Assembly: GCF_015694465.1 (NCBI RefSeq)
Contig: NZ_JADQDO010000007.1
Span: 1-64,000 of the forward strand
DNA: 64,000 bases
Origin: Microvirga alba
GTDB taxonomy: Bacteria; Pseudomonadota; Alphaproteobacteria; Rhizobiales; Beijerinckiaceae
Direction: 5' to 3'
Shown: positions 7,885 through 16,748 of the stretch, in pieces
How the letters are laid out: each line of letters starts with the position of its first letter
How positions within the stretch are numbered: position 1 is the first letter of the stretch
Program-made: the position numbers and the translations under genes
The notes under the pieces: model-generated
Told to the model about the DNA's origin: nothing
What the model saw: the letters and a program-made list of their open reading frames with translations, nothing else
The model's database searches: none

Positions 7885-9864
7885 TCAGAAATGAATGCCG
7901 CGCAGCAGTTGAGTAAACGCGACCTGCTCCGCGGACGACGCTTCCGTTCCCGCTGGCTCTCCCGCCGCCGTTTCGGGGAACATGCGGTAGCCGGCATTCA
8001 TGATGTTCTGGGCGACATGCGGCAACAACGCGTGCAAGATTTCACCGAAGACCCCGAGCTTTGTTGCGATGCGGACAGGACGGCGGATGATCGCCTGCAC
8101 AACGAAGGCCGCAGCCTGTTCGGGCGCCAGCGCCTCGACATCGTCATACGCCTTGGTCGGCGCGATCATGGGGGTGCGGACCAGCGGCAGGTTGATCGTT
8201 GTGAACTCAATGCCCCGGTCGAGAAACTCTGCTGCGGCGCAGCGGGTCCATGCCTCGAGAGCAGCCTTGGAGGCGACATAGGCGGAAAAGCGCGGCGTGT
8301 TCGCCAGCACGCCAATGGACGAGATATTGATGATCTGGCCGCTGCCACGCTTGGCCATTTCAGGGAGGAGACCGAGGGTCACCCGCAGGCAGCCGAAGTA
8401 ATTGATGGCCATCATACGCTCGAAATCGTGCATGCGCTCGAAGGATTCCTCAATTCCGCGGCGGATCGAGCGGCCCGCGTTGTTCACCAGGACATCGACA
8501 GCGCCGTGTGTGGCTCGCACTTTCTCGATGAAGGCGTCGCATTGCAGCTGATCGGTCAGGTCCGCCGAATAGGTGATGAGGGTCAACCCGCGGTCCGATG
8601 CTTCCCGGCGGGTTCGCTCGAGCTTGTCCGGATCCCGGGCGACGATGATCGTCGTCGCACCGGCTTCCGCCACCTTGAAGGCGGTGGCCTTGCCGATTCC
8701 CGACGAGCCGCCGGTGATCAGCACGGTTCGTCCCGCGACGCAGCCACGCAGGGAGCGATCGACGAACAGGTCCGGATCGAGATGGCGCTCCCAATAGTCC
8801 CAGAGCTTCCAGGCATAATCCTCGATCGGCGGAACCGTGATTCCCGCCGGGGTCAGAAGCTGCGCCGCCTGCCGGTTGTCGAACTTCGTCGGGTAGTTCA
8901 CGACCGAGAGAATATCCTGAGGAAGGCCGAGATCCTTCATGATCGACCCACGGATGCGCCTGAAAGGAGGCAACGCCATCAGACCCTTCAGGAGCTTCGA
9001 AGGGATGACCTCGAACAATGAAGCATTGATCCGCAGGGTCATGGGTGGTGCGTGGGCGGCTCTCGCGAAGATGTCCAAGACCTCTCCGACGCGGTGGGGA
9101 CGCGGGTCCGTAAGATGGAAACAGGACCCGTCATGCCCATCGAGATGCGAGAGATGGTCGAGGGCCGTAACGACGAAATCGACCGGCACGAGATTGATGC
9201 GCCCTCCCTCGATCCCGAGACTTGGGAGCCATGCCGGTTGGAGCCAGCGGATCTTCTGGATCAATTTGAAGAAGTAATAAGGACCATCGATCTTATCCAT
9301 TTCGCCGGTTCTGGAATCCCCAACGACGATGCCAGGCCGGTAGACCCGCCACGGGACCCGGCACTCCTCGCGCACCACGCGTTCAGATTCATGCTTGCTT
9401 GCGAAATACGGGTGATCGAGATGCTCGGCTTCGCTGAACATGTCCTCCCGAAAGATACCTTCATAGAGGCCCGCCGCGGCGATGGAACTGATGTGGTGAA
9501 ATCTCCGCGCGCCGATCCTGCCCGCGAACGTGACCACCTCGCGGGTACCGTTAATATTTGTTCTCAAAACAATTTCAGGCTCGGCCTCGAGATTGTAGAT
9601 CGCCGCCAGATGAAAGACGTGATCGACTTTTCCCATGAGCCGATTCAGGTCTTCGCTTTTGAGGCCCAGCCCGGCCTGTGTCAGGTCCCCCTGGACAGGG
9701 ACCGTCCTGCCGGCCGCATCGCCCCAGAAGCGATGGAGCTCGTCGAGGCTCTCCGCCGAAGCGTCCCGCTCCAGGAAGTAAACCGTCGCCTCGGGTCGTG
9801 ACAGGAGCTTGCGGACGAGCCTTTTGCCGATGAAACCGCTCGCCCCCGTGACGAAGTAAATCAT
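7885..9864 (-). CDS. Two-domain fatty acyl-CoA reductase-like SDR protein
   Basis: This 659-residue protein joins an extended SDR/male-sterility-type domain to a classical SDR domain. The first has TGASGFIG at 6-13 and YFASK at 153-157. The second has TGGSSGIG at 384-391, NNAG at 461-464, serines near 515 and YVASK at 529-533. The order and length match the fatty acyl-CoA reductase family of Marinobacter Maqu_2507, whose C-terminal half resembles Acinetobacter Acr1. Those enzymes reduce fatty acyl-CoA to aldehyde and alcohol with NADPH. The neighbouring acyl-CoA ligase and WS/DGAT acyltransferase fit production of fatty alcohol for wax esters. The alternative is an SDR fusion of other substrate range, since many database entries are unassigned. 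Confidence 0.82.
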   Translation of the reverse strand: MIYFVTGASGFIGKRLVRKLLSRPEATVYFLERDASAESLDELHRFWGDAAGRTVPVQGDLTQAGLGLKSEDLNRLMGKVDHVFHLAAIYNLEAEPEIVLRTNINGTREVVTFAGRIGARRFHHISSIAAAGLYEGIFREDMFSEAEHLDHPYFASKHESERVVREECRVPWRVYRPGIVVGDSRTGEMDKIDGPYYFFKLIQKIRWLQPAWLPSLGIEGGRINLVPVDFVVTALDHLSHLDGHDGSCFHLTDPRPHRVGEVLDIFARAAHAPPMTLRINASLFEVIPSKLLKGLMALPPFRRIRGSIMKDLGLPQDILSVVNYPTKFDNRQAAQLLTPAGITVPPIEDYAWKLWDYWERHLDPDLFVDRSLRGCVAGRTVLITGGSSGIGKATAFKVAEAGATTIIVARDPDKLERTRREASDRGLTLITYSADLTDQLQCDAFIEKVRATHGAVDVLVNNAGRSIRRGIEESFERMHDFERMMAINYFGCLRVTLGLLPEMAKRGSGQIINISSIGVLANTPRFSAYVASKAALEAWTRCAAAEFLDRGIEFTTINLPLVRTPMIAPTKAYDDVEALAPEQAAAFVVQAIIRRPVRIATKLGVFGEILHALLPHVAQNIMNAGYRMFPETAAGEPAGTEASSAEQVAFTQLLRGIHF

Positions 9865-10058
9865 CCTTTTCAGTCCTCGGCGTTAGATCATCCTCTTGAG
9901 GTCGGCGCGGACCACGCCATCGATTGGAAATTTTTACACTGGAAGCTTCAGCGGCAGCTGCATTGATATTCGTCAAGGTGTATGCGCACGGACCAGCCTA
10001 GGCTTCATATTATCCGCCTGATCCGTGCGGGTTTAGCCGTGCAAGAAAGGACGTCGTG

Positions 10059-10520
10059 ATGCCGGGCAAGTTGAAAGAACACGTGGGAGGCGGCTCGGAT
10101 GGGCAACTTTCCGCAGCCATTCGGGACTCTGCAAACCAGATCTGGCTCGCTGGGCTAGGAGCGTTCGCCAAGGCCCAGAAGGAAGGCACGAAGATGTTCG
10201 ACGCCCTCGTCAAGGAGGGCGAAACGATTCAAAATCGCGCCAAGAAGGCCGCTAACGAACAAATGGCCGACGTACGATCCAAGGCGACCGGAACCTGGGA
10301 CAAACTCGAGAAAGTCTTTGAAAGCCGCGTTGACCGTGCCCTTCACAGCCTCAACGTCCCCACGAAGAAGGATATTGACAGCCTCTCGAAGCGGGTTTCC
10401 GAGCTCACGGCCGTCACCAAGAAACTGTCGGAATCCGTGGGAGGATCCACGGCACGTCCGGCTCGTACCGCGGCGAAGAAGAGCGTAGCGGCTACCCGGT
10501 CCCATCGTCGGGCGGCATGA
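10059..10520 (+). CDS. Phasin, PhaI/PhaF type granule-associated protein
   Basis: This 153-residue protein coats storage granules in known relatives. It contains the family signatures IWLAGLGAFAKAQKEG near residue 30 and VPTKKDID in the second half, followed by a predicted coiled coil and a short basic Ala/Arg/Lys tail (about 131-153), as in DNA-binding phasins. The ATG at 10059 is 7 nt after AAAGGA; a GTG sits directly before it at 10056. The gene is divergent from the fatty acyl-CoA reductase and 21 bp upstream of a patatin lipase. No PHA synthase is nearby, so here the protein may coat wax or triacylglycerol bodies instead of PHA; that is inference. Confidence 0.88.
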   Translation: MPGKLKEHVGGGSDGQLSAAIRDSANQIWLAGLGAFAKAQKEGTKMFDALVKEGETIQNRAKKAANEQMADVRSKATGTWDKLEKVFESRVDRALHSLNVPTKKDIDSLSKRVSELTAVTKKLSESVGGSTARPARTAAKKSVAATRSHRRAA

Positions 10521-10541
10521 GATTAGAGAAGGTCTCGTGAG

Positions 10542-11828
10542 ATGGCCCGCCGAAAGATCGGTGTCGCCCTGGCAGGTGGCGGTCCCTTGGGCGCCATCTG
10601 GGAGGTTGGCTCTCTCGTTGCCCTCGATGAGGCATTGAACGGCCTCGATCTCGCCAATTGCGATATGTTCGTGGGGGTCAGCTCCGGTGCGTTCATTGCT
10701 GCCGGATTGGCAAACGGCATAACGCCCCGCGGGATGTATCAAATCTTCATCAAGAGTGAAGGGGATGATCCTTTTGAGCCGGATCTTCTTCTTCGTCCCG
10801 CCATCGGCGAATATGTCAGTCGTGCGCGATCGTTGCCACGGCTCATCGCAAGCGCTGCCAAGCGCTATTTCGAAACCCCTTCATCGAAAGGTTTCTTCGA
10901 GACGTTTCAGGAATTGTCGCGCGCCTTGCCGACCGGTATTTTCGATAGCTCTCCGATGAGCGACTACCTCGCGCGCATCTTGTCCGACACCGACCGCACC
11001 AATGATTTTCGAAAGCTTCGCCGCCAACTCTTTCTGGTGGCGACGGATCTGGACAGGAACGAAGTGGTGGCTTTCGGCACACCTGGCTGGGATACCGTGC
11101 CGATTTCTCGTGCCATCCAGGCCAGTGCCGCCCTGCCCGGCCTGTTTCCTCCGGTGAAGATCCATGATCGCTACTTCGTGGACGGGGTGCTGATGAAGAC
11201 GTTGCACGCCTCGGTCGCGTTGAAACAGGGCGCGGAGCTTCTCTTCTGCGTGAACCCGCTCGTCCCGTTCATTTCCGAGACCGCCGCGCGTGGCGTCCAC
11301 GAGAAGCGGACGTCCATCGTCGCGGGAGGCCTGCCAGCCGTGATGTCGCAAACCCTCCGCTCGATGATCTATTCCCGCATGCAGGTTGCGATGGGCCGTT
11401 ATGGGCATGAATTCCCGAACGCGGACGTCTTGTTGTTCGAGCCACGCCGGGACGATGCCGAGATGTTCTTCACGAATGTCTTCAGCTACGCGCAGCGCCG
11501 CCGCCTCTCGGAACATGCCTATCAGGCCACGCGGGCCGACCTGAGGAACCGCTTCGATGAACTGGCCCCGATCCTCGCGCGGCACGGCATCGAGCTCGAC
11601 AGGTCCGTCCTGACCGATCCGACCCGCAGGCTCAACGCCTCGGGAAAGCGGCTGGAGGATCGGAGCCCACAGGCATTGAAACTGGCTACCTCCAAGCTCG
11701 AACAGACCTTAGACGAGCTGGACAACTGTCTGGAAGGAGCAGGTCGTCTACGCCGCAGGACGAAGCGCCCTTCACGCGAATCCTCAGCCCATCTTCCTGA
11801 CGGTGCCGTCCTGCGGAGGACGGAATGA
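10542..11828 (+). CDS. Patatin-like phospholipase/lipase
   Basis: This is a serine acyl hydrolase of the patatin family, 428 residues. The oxyanion-hole glycine run GGGPLG is at about 12-17, the nucleophile serine in GVSSG at 45-49 (S47), and the catalytic Asp-Gly at D214-G215. Together these make the Ser-Asp dyad complete. A charged tail of about 80 residues follows the fold. No signal peptide is visible, so it probably acts in the cytoplasm. It is 21 bp behind the phasin gene, pointing to a role at the granule surface, such as mobilising stored acyl esters. Phospholipid remodelling remains possible. Confidence 0.88.
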   Translation: MARRKIGVALAGGGPLGAIWEVGSLVALDEALNGLDLANCDMFVGVSSGAFIAAGLANGITPRGMYQIFIKSEGDDPFEPDLLLRPAIGEYVSRARSLPRLIASAAKRYFETPSSKGFFETFQELSRALPTGIFDSSPMSDYLARILSDTDRTNDFRKLRRQLFLVATDLDRNEVVAFGTPGWDTVPISRAIQASAALPGLFPPVKIHDRYFVDGVLMKTLHASVALKQGAELLFCVNPLVPFISETAARGVHEKRTSIVAGGLPAVMSQTLRSMIYSRMQVAMGRYGHEFPNADVLLFEPRRDDAEMFFTNVFSYAQRRRLSEHAYQATRADLRNRFDELAPILARHGIELDRSVLTDPTRRLNASGKRLEDRSPQALKLATSKLEQTLDELDNCLEGAGRLRRRTKRPSRESSAHLPDGAVLRRTE

Positions 11829-11968
11829 CGAACCTGCGATGGAAACGGTTTCCATCGCCGGACATACGCCACGATTGTTCCGGTCTCTCAAAAAGCGCTG
11901 GGAACGTCTGCAGCCGGGGGATGGACAGCCTCGATGTTGAGCTTGCAAAGGCGGAACCGGTGAGCTGA

Positions 11969-13453
11969 TCAGCGCGGTTCTTGCTTCGGCATGGCCCTGA
12001 CCGCGCGGGGGAGCCGTCTCTTGCGTGACTTCAGTTCCCGTTCCGGTTTCGCTTTCTTCTCAATCCGCTCTTCCGGCCATTCCTCGCCGCCGGGGCCGAG
12101 CAGCACAAAATAAAGAAGCTGGTCGAACTCGGGTTCGAAGCGTGCGACGATGGCTTCAGGATCCGGAACGAGCGCTGCATCGGTGATGAGGCCGAACTGC
12201 ACTTGGCCATTGTAGGACAGGATCGACACTCCCAAGCCGATCTCGCCCGGCTGGGGTACCCAGTACATGATCTGCCGGATCTTGCTTCCGGCCAGATAAA
12301 GCGGCTCCCGTGGCCCCGGCACATTGGTGATCACGGCCGATGCGCGACTGAGCAGGAGCTCGAAAACCTGATCCTGCACGATTTTCGGCGCATAGCCGAG
12401 TGCTTCGAGCAAGCCTAGGGTGACCGGAGGTTCGAAGGATGACTTGAGCGCTTCCATCCGACGATGGACCTCGTAGAGACGAGCCAAAGGATTGGCGAGG
12501 CCGATAGGCAATTCGATGGCCACGACCCCAAAGCGGTTCCCCAGTTCCCGTACGATTCCGGGCGGACGCAGGTTGATGGGAACGAGGGCCCGTATTTCGA
12601 CACCTTTGGTCTCATCGCCATTATCTTCCAGGTATCCATTCAGGGCGCCGGCCACGGCGGCCAGCAGCATATCGTTGATCGAGCAGCCGAGGGCGTTGCT
12701 GACCGCCAGCACGTCTGGGAGCGCGATGGGATCGGTCCAGGCGACGCGTTTGTTGCCTGACAGCTGCCCTTTGAAACGCGTCTGGCTGTCGCTCGGCATG
12801 AGCGCCAAATGCGCGAGTTCGGCGGCAATGCTGGTTCCTTGGCGGAGAGTCTGCGTGGGATCCCCCGCCAGGCCCAATCCCTTGCGCCAGACTTCCCCCG
12901 AGAAGCGCAAACCCTCCGACACGGGACGCAAGATGCTCTCCAACAGCCCAGCCTCCCGGCTCCGGGAAGGCGGCCTGCGGTTCGTCATGGCAACCTGCTC
13001 CCCATCGACCAGCGACAGCATGACGGTCAGCAACGCCATCCCGTCGGCGATCGCGTGATGGATGCGCGCGACGACCGTCGCGCCACCCCTGTCGTGCTCG
13101 ACCACATGGAACTGCCAAAGAGGGCGGTTCGGATCGAGCGGCGTCATCGCAAGTTCGGCGACATACCGCTGCAATTCGCCCTTTCCTCCGGGCGTCGGGA
13201 GACGGACCCGCTTGATATGGCGTGTGATGTCGAATTGGAGATCTTCGGACCACCAGAGAATGCCGGAACGGTCCTCGACCCGCTGTCGGAAGCGGTCGAA
13301 GCGCAGGAGTCGCTCGCTCAGCGCATTCTCTATCCGCTCGAGGATGACAGGAGGCTCGAGTTCAAGGATACCGACGATCTGCATCAGATTGTTGGGCTGG
13401 TCCATGCGCAGCCAGGTCGTATCCACCGCCGACATGCGCTCAGTGTTTGACAT
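11969..13453 (-). CDS. Wax ester synthase/diacylglycerol acyltransferase (WS/DGAT)
   Basis: This enzyme transfers acyl groups from acyl-CoA to a fatty alcohol or diacylglycerol, making wax ester or triacylglycerol. Its 494 residues show the family hallmarks. PLW is at 111-113, the active-site HHAIADG (HHxxxDG) at 132-138, an SINDMLL motif lies near the middle, and the GPREPL and PD segments lie towards the C-terminus. A basic tail ends the protein. It is convergent with the patatin gene and divergent from the GMC dehydrogenase. The start at ATG 13453 has only a weak ribosome-binding site; ATG 13435 is an alternative. Such enzymes are typical of Actinobacteria, Acinetobacter and Marinobacter. 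Confidence 0.92.
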   Translation of the reverse strand: MSNTERMSAVDTTWLRMDQPNNLMQIVGILELEPPVILERIENALSERLLRFDRFRQRVEDRSGILWWSEDLQFDITRHIKRVRLPTPGGKGELQRYVAELAMTPLDPNRPLWQFHVVEHDRGGATVVARIHHAIADGMALLTVMLSLVDGEQVAMTNRRPPSRSREAGLLESILRPVSEGLRFSGEVWRKGLGLAGDPTQTLRQGTSIAAELAHLALMPSDSQTRFKGQLSGNKRVAWTDPIALPDVLAVSNALGCSINDMLLAAVAGALNGYLEDNGDETKGVEIRALVPINLRPPGIVRELGNRFGVVAIELPIGLANPLARLYEVHRRMEALKSSFEPPVTLGLLEALGYAPKIVQDQVFELLLSRASAVITNVPGPREPLYLAGSKIRQIMYWVPQPGEIGLGVSILSYNGQVQFGLITDAALVPDPEAIVARFEPEFDQLLYFVLLGPGGEEWPEERIEKKAKPERELKSRKRRLPRAVRAMPKQEPR

Positions 13454-13585
13454 TTTTCAACATCCACGGCTGCGGCTCTCGCTACGGTTATAGTGCGCGG
13501 TCAGGGTGCGGACATGCGGGAAAATGATTGCAGGCCCCGATCTCCGGCGTAGCGGTCCCGTTCCCGGTTCGATGGAGGCCCGTCG

Positions 13586-15196
13586 ATGGACGAGTTCGAC
13601 TTCGTGATCGTTGGCGGCGGATCGAGCGGTTGTGTCGTAGCGAGCCGGCTGAGCGAGGACCCCAAGGTCACGGTCGCACTTGTCGAAGCAGGCGGGTTCG
13701 GCAACGGATGGGTCGTCAAACTGCCGGCCGCGGGCGTACTCATGGTGCCCTCGACCCTCAAGAACTGGGCTTTCGAAACACTGCAACAAGCCAATCTGAA
13801 TGGGCGTCGAGGCTATCAGCCGCGTGGGAAAGTCCTTGGTGGCAGTTCCGCCATCAATGCGATGATCTACACGCGAGGCCACCGGTGGGACTACGACCAT
13901 TGGGCCTCTCTCGGCAACGAAGGCTGGAGCTTCGACGAGGTATTGCCCTATTTCAAGAAAGCCGAGCGCAACGACGAATTCGGCGAACCTTGGCATGGTC
14001 GCGACGGTCCACTTCCGGTTTCAAAATCAAGAACCGATAATCCCTTTCACGCGATATTCCTCGAAGCGGCCCGGCAAGCGCAATTTCCTCTCTGCGAGGA
14101 TTTCAACGTGCCTGAACCGGAGGGCCTCGGGGTGTATCAGGTCACTCAGAAGAATGGCGAGCGCTGGAGCGTCGCGCGAGCCTATCTCCACCCGCATATC
14201 GGTGCGCGGCCGAATTTACATGTGGAATGCAATGCCAGGGTGCTCCGGATTCTGTTCGACGAGGGCAGGCGCGCGACCGGCGTCGAATTCGAGCACGGAG
14301 GTCATCGGCGCATCTTTCGCGCGCGCTCTGAGGTCATCCTGAGCGCGGGAGCGCTGCAATCGCCGCAGATCCTTATGCTGTCGGGTCTCGGAGATGAGAA
14401 TGAATTGAGACAATTCGGGATCCGCACCGTCGCGCACCTGCCCGCTATCGGCAAAAATCTTCAAGATCACCCGGATTTCATCTTCGGCTACAAGTCCAGG
14501 AGCCTCGACCTCCTCGGATTCTCAATCCGAGGGTTCGGTCGGTTGGCGCGGGAGACGAAGCGTTACATCACGAAGCGCCGGGGCATGTTGACGACGAATT
14601 TTGCCGAGGCAGGCGGTTTCCTGAAGACGCGCCCGGAGCTGAGCATTCCCGACATCCAGCTCCATTTCGTCGTCGCGATGGTCGACGATCATGCGCGTAC
14701 ACTGCATTGGGGGCACGGCTTTTCCTGCCATGTCTGCCTGCTTCGTCCGCGCAGCCGTGGAACAGTCAGGCTGCAGAGCGCCAATCCGATGGCAGCCCCT
14801 TCCATCGACCCGAATTTCCTCGGCGAGCCAGCGGATTTCGAGCAGATGGTTGAAGCCTTCAAGGTCACGCGCCGTCTTATGGATGCCCCCGCTTTAGCCT
14901 CGCAGCGGACGCTCGATTGGGTCACGTCGAATGTGCACAGCGATGACGACATCCACGCGATCCTGCGCGAGCGGGTCGATACGGTCTACCATCCGGTCGG
15001 GACATGCCGGATGGGGCCTGATGAGACCTCGGTCGTCGATCCTTCGCTGCGGGTTCGCGGCGTGAGCGGCCTGCGGGTTGTCGATTGCTCCATCATGCCG
15101 ACGATCATCGGCGCCAACACAAACGCGCCCGCAATCATGATCGGCGAAAAGGCCGCCGCCATGATCCGAAGCGGGGCTGGTCACGGGCGATCGTGA
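13586..15196 (+). CDS. GMC-family alcohol dehydrogenase (AlkJ/BetA-like)
   Basis: This FAD-dependent glucose-methanol-choline family enzyme has 536 residues. The dinucleotide-binding motif VGGGSSGC is at about 9-16, the GMC signature PRGKVLGGSSAINAM near residue 74, and the active-site histidine in YHPVGTCRMG at H469. The sequence tracks closely with AlkJ of alkane-degrading Pseudomonas, a membrane-associated alcohol dehydrogenase for aliphatic alcohols. Choline dehydrogenase is a related alternative, but no betaine genes are near. Divergent transcription from the WS/DGAT gene across about 130 bp suggests it oxidises fatty alcohol when wax esters are broken down. Confidence 0.88.
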   Translation: MDEFDFVIVGGGSSGCVVASRLSEDPKVTVALVEAGGFGNGWVVKLPAAGVLMVPSTLKNWAFETLQQANLNGRRGYQPRGKVLGGSSAINAMIYTRGHRWDYDHWASLGNEGWSFDEVLPYFKKAERNDEFGEPWHGRDGPLPVSKSRTDNPFHAIFLEAARQAQFPLCEDFNVPEPEGLGVYQVTQKNGERWSVARAYLHPHIGARPNLHVECNARVLRILFDEGRRATGVEFEHGGHRRIFRARSEVILSAGALQSPQILMLSGLGDENELRQFGIRTVAHLPAIGKNLQDHPDFIFGYKSRSLDLLGFSIRGFGRLARETKRYITKRRGMLTTNFAEAGGFLKTRPELSIPDIQLHFVVAMVDDHARTLHWGHGFSCHVCLLRPRSRGTVRLQSANPMAAPSIDPNFLGEPADFEQMVEAFKVTRRLMDAPALASQRTLDWVTSNVHSDDDIHAILRERVDTVYHPVGTCRMGPDETSVVDPSLRVRGVSGLRVVDCSIMPTIIGANTNAPAIMIGEKAAAMIRSGAGHGRS

Positions 15197-15463
15197 AATC
15201 TGTATTCTCACTCTGACGAGGTACCCCTACGCGATAAAGGCCTGTCAGAGCTGGTACGACCGGTCGCTGACGACGCTCCCGAAAGGGTTCTTTTGGTCAC
15301 ACCCGCGTGCTCACCTTCTAGCCGCATAACCACTGAACTGATAGACTGTTGAGGAAGTTAATTGTCTAGCCCAATGAATTGTTTAGAAGCGCCGACCGTG
15401 GCGATTTTCGTGCAATCATGATCGCCGAGGTTCGGCACTCTCCTGCTTAGGAGGAGGATGATC

Positions 15464-16657
15464 ATGCCCACAAACCTCATTTCGCTCGTGATGCAATTCC
15501 TGACCCCCGACCTGATCAACAGAGCCGCGATGGCTCTCGGCCTTGACCGCACTGCCACGGAGAAGGCCGTCCTAGCGGCGGTGCCGGCGCTCTTTGGAGG
15601 CTTTACGAAAGCCTCCGCCACGCCCGATGGCGCGCGAAAGCTGTATGACACGGTCTCACAGCAACCCCCCGGCATTTTGGATAGTTTGGCCGGAACGCTC
15701 GGTGGCCCAGGCCAAAAGATGCTGGCAGAGAGAGGTTCGGGTATCGTCTCGTCGTTGCTCGGGGGATCGACCACTCAGGCTCTTACCGGCGCTATTTCAA
15801 GATTTGCCGGAATTGACCAGAGCTCGACCTCGCCGTTGTTGGGGGTTCTCGCATCCGTGGTGACGGGGGCTCTCGCAAAGGAGACAAGCACGAGCAGGCT
15901 CGACGCGCCCGGCTTGGCTCAGCTGCTGAGTTCGCAGAGGGGCAACATCCAGGCTGCGCTCCCGGCGGGATTTGCCGATATCTTGAGAGGATCTGGCCTG
16001 CTCAGCGATGTCGAGGGCATACCCGGCCAAGCCACCCGGGCCACGACCACAGCCGCGCAAGCCGCAAGCGCTTCGGCTCAACGAGCGGCTCATGGAGCGT
16101 CGTCGATGGCCTCGTCGGCGCGCTGGCAGTATTGGGCGATCCCCGCCGTCGTCGCCTTGGCGGCGGCGTGGTGGCTGTTTGGCAACCGGATGACGCCTCA
16201 GGTCACGGAGCAGCAGGCTCGAACGAGTACGGAGCAGGTAGGAGGCCCGGCAACGACTGGGGCGATTGTCCCCGCCGACCAGATCAGAGCCCGCGTCGAC
16301 CAGGCCATGACGTCGCTCAAGAGCGTCGCTGGCGGGACCGAAATTGCGAACCAAACCACCTCGACCCTCGATGCACTCAGAGCCTCGCTGAATGGGATCA
16401 CGGACACGGCGACAGCCCAGGCCGCCCTCCCGAAGCTTCTGGAAGAGCAGGCGCAAATGGAGAAGGTTCGCGGTCTCGTCGGCCAACTCCCGGCGGATGG
16501 GCGAACCGCTCTCGCCACCATCGTCGCATCTGGCCTCCCGGCGCTCAACGAGCAGTTCGCCAAGGTTCTCGCGATCCCGGGCGTGGCGCCCATCCTGAAG
16601 CAGCAGATCGACGGGATGCGCGCCGATCTTGCGACGCTGGCCAAGAGCCCCGCCTAG
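15464..16657 (+). CDS. DUF937-type protein with one membrane segment
   Basis: The function is unknown. The N-terminal 150 residues show the DUF937 pattern (repeated LG-A-A and GLL-GG helices). A low-complexity Ala/Ser linker follows, then one transmembrane segment at about 223-240. The C-terminal domain of about 150 residues is helical and perhaps periplasmic. The start is decided by the ribosome-binding site: GGAGGAGG abuts an ATG at 15458, too close to use, but lies 6 nt before ATG 15464. It faces another DUF937-family gene across a strong hairpin. Confidence 0.8.
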   Translation: MPTNLISLVMQFLTPDLINRAAMALGLDRTATEKAVLAAVPALFGGFTKASATPDGARKLYDTVSQQPPGILDSLAGTLGGPGQKMLAERGSGIVSSLLGGSTTQALTGAISRFAGIDQSSTSPLLGVLASVVTGALAKETSTSRLDAPGLAQLLSSQRGNIQAALPAGFADILRGSGLLSDVEGIPGQATRATTTAAQAASASAQRAAHGASSMASSARWQYWAIPAVVALAAAWWLFGNRMTPQVTEQQARTSTEQVGGPATTGAIVPADQIRARVDQAMTSLKSVAGGTEIANQTTSTLDALRASLNGITDTATAQAALPKLLEEQAQMEKVRGLVGQLPADGRTALATIVASGLPALNEQFAKVLAIPGVAPILKQQIDGMRADLATLAKSPA

Positions 16658-16666
16658 CGCACTCCT

Positions 16667-16703
16667 CGTCTGTCCTTGGGAGCGAGTTTCCCAAGGACAG
16701 ACG
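16667..16703. terminator. 15-bp perfect hairpin between convergent DUF937 genes
   Basis: The arms CGTCTGTCCTTGGGA (16667-16681) and its exact complement (16689-16703) flank a 7-nt loop. It lies 10 bp after one stop codon and 45 bp from the other, so it can serve both genes. There is no clear T-run, so it may be only a stabilising or bidirectional terminator structure. Confidence 0.6.
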
Positions 16704-16705
16704 GC

Positions 16706-16732
16706 TTGAGCATTTTCCGCAGAAGTCTGCCG
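16706..16732 (+). repeat. Partial copy of intergenic palindromic repeat
   Basis: GAGCATTTTCCGC followed by AGAAG matches the left arm of the longer repeats at 21802-21868 and 63411-63462. This copy is truncated after about 27 bp. Confidence 0.4.
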
Positions 16733-16748
16733 TCCTGACGCTGCTCAG

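Noticed and set aside
7830..7997. N-terminal extension of the acyl-CoA ligase
   Set aside because: It overlaps the end of the reductase gene, is Arg/Ser-rich and unlike the family, whereas ATG 7829 has a strong ribosome-binding site.
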